Shown: in pieces, positions 4,586-5,046 of the stretch
Layout of the letters: every line of letters starts with the position of its first letter
Position numbering within the stretch: position 1 is the stretch's first letter
DNA from: Lachnospiraceae bacterium UBA1201
GTDB taxonomy: Bacteria; Bacillota; Clostridia; Lachnospirales; Lachnospiraceae
DNA length: 5,046 nt
Assembly: GCA_002309675.1 (NCBI GenBank)
Contig: DBXX01000063.1
Location: forward strand, 1 to 5,046
Reading direction: 5' to 3'
Made by a program: the position numbers and the translations under genes
Notes under the pieces: model-generated
The model's database searches: none
What the model was told of the DNA's origin: nothing
What the model saw: only the letters and a program-made list of their open reading frames with translations

Positions 4586-5046
4586 CTAACATTCTTTCCA
4601 ATTTCATCTTCATTGTTAGCCGCTACCTCGGTTTCTGCTCCTTTCAAACTTGCATTTGACTAACGCCCTTGCAAATATTGTCTCTTGTGTTAGCCGCCAT
4701 TTCCAGCCGACCACCGTAATCATGTTTTCCTAATCATTTGGTTGCCTTTTCCCTTCTCCCAATCCTCTCTTCCACCCCGCCAGACCACCAAAAGCTTCCT
4801 TTCCTTCTCCCCCGGTTGCCTTTCCCCTCCGCCTGCCACTCTCATCAAGCCCGTTCAACCACCAGAAGCTTCCTTTCCTTCTCCCCCGGTTGCTTTTCCC
4901 CTCCGCCCGCCACCCTCCGACAGCCCGTCCAACCACCAGAAGCTTCCTTTCCTTCTCCCCCGGTTGCTTTTTCTCTCCGCCCGCCACTCCCAAGCCTCCC
5001 GCCGACCACCAGAAACTTCCTTTCCTTCCCTCTCGGTTGCCTTTCC
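4586..5046. repeat. Tandem array of ~74-bp units, running off the window
   Basis: GGTTGC recurs at 4740, 4814, 4888, 4962 and 5035, and ACCACC at 4710, 4784, 4858, 4932 and 5005, so the step is 74, 74, 74 and then 73. The same step links CTAAC at 4586 and 4660, and GTTAGCCGC at 4615 and 4689, showing that older, degenerate units extend left to about 4586. The right-hand units share two conserved blocks, one around CCACCAGAAGCTTCC through CTTCTCCCCC and one from GGTTGC to CCGCC(C)GCCAC, with a more variable segment of about 20 bases between them. The plus strand is almost all C and T. Since 74 is not a multiple of three and each unit is read in a different frame, the array is not protein-coding. 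This stretch of more than 300 bases holds no other gene that I can see. Confidence 0.85.

Noticed and set aside
4730..4993. Minus-strand 87-residue ORF through the repeats
   Set aside because: The 74-bp period is not a multiple of three, so each unit is read in a different frame. The product is low-complexity Gly/Arg/Lys, with no ribosome site and no domain.
4706..5046. CRISPR array
   Set aside because: The blocks between conserved segments resemble each other (for example AGCCCGT in successive units), the repeat part is about 50 bp, and no cas gene is near; this is a diverging tandem repeat.

Overview
The window reads like a chromosomal accessory segment from a low-to-mid GC Gram-positive anaerobe of the Clostridia, most likely a Lachnospiraceae-type gut or rumen bacterium. 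This is inferred from strong AGGAGG-type ribosome binding sites, the PadR / DUF1700 / DUF4097 gene trio typical of that group, a consensus sigma-A promoter and a signal peptide plus lipoprotein on the rightward genes. The species cannot be named from the sequence alone.

Left block (1-1676, plus strand): two export-targeted genes lie in tandem. The first encodes a secreted protein with an N-terminal Cys/His domain of peptidase or amidase type and a C-terminal bacterial pre-peptidase (PPC)-like beta domain. The second encodes a small lipoprotein with a possible PepSY-like region, and its Shine-Dalgarno overlaps the stop codon of the first. Their promoter lies outside the window. The block looks more AT-rich than the genes to its right.

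Middle block (1700-4400, minus strand): a compact operon reads leftward from a near-perfect sigma-A promoter (TTGACA, 17 nt, TATAGT) that is overlapped by a dyad operator. The order is PadR-family repressor, DUF1700/HAAS membrane protein, DUF4097 membrane-anchored beta-helix protein, then a short GNAT acetyltransferase-like ORF that looks truncated. Spacings are 5 nt, 1 nt and 38 nt. A 14-bp GC-rich stem at 1715-1754, T-rich on the minus-strand side, ends the operon and lies between the convergent blocks. The simplest reading is a self-repressed envelope-stress or envelope-homeostasis module. PadR would sense a signal, and the HAAS and DUF4097 proteins would act at the membrane.

Right block (4401-5046): no credible protein gene is present. 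A T9G8 homopolymer junction abuts an 81-nt near-perfect hairpin, then a second hairpin with a potential GGAA tetraloop. These are followed by a tandem array of about 74-bp units that runs off the window. Units near the hairpins are degenerate and AT-richer. Units toward the right edge are homogeneous, GC-richer and almost pure pyrimidine on the plus strand. This noncoding hairpin-plus-repeat region is the least explained part of the window and the best candidate for something undescribed.
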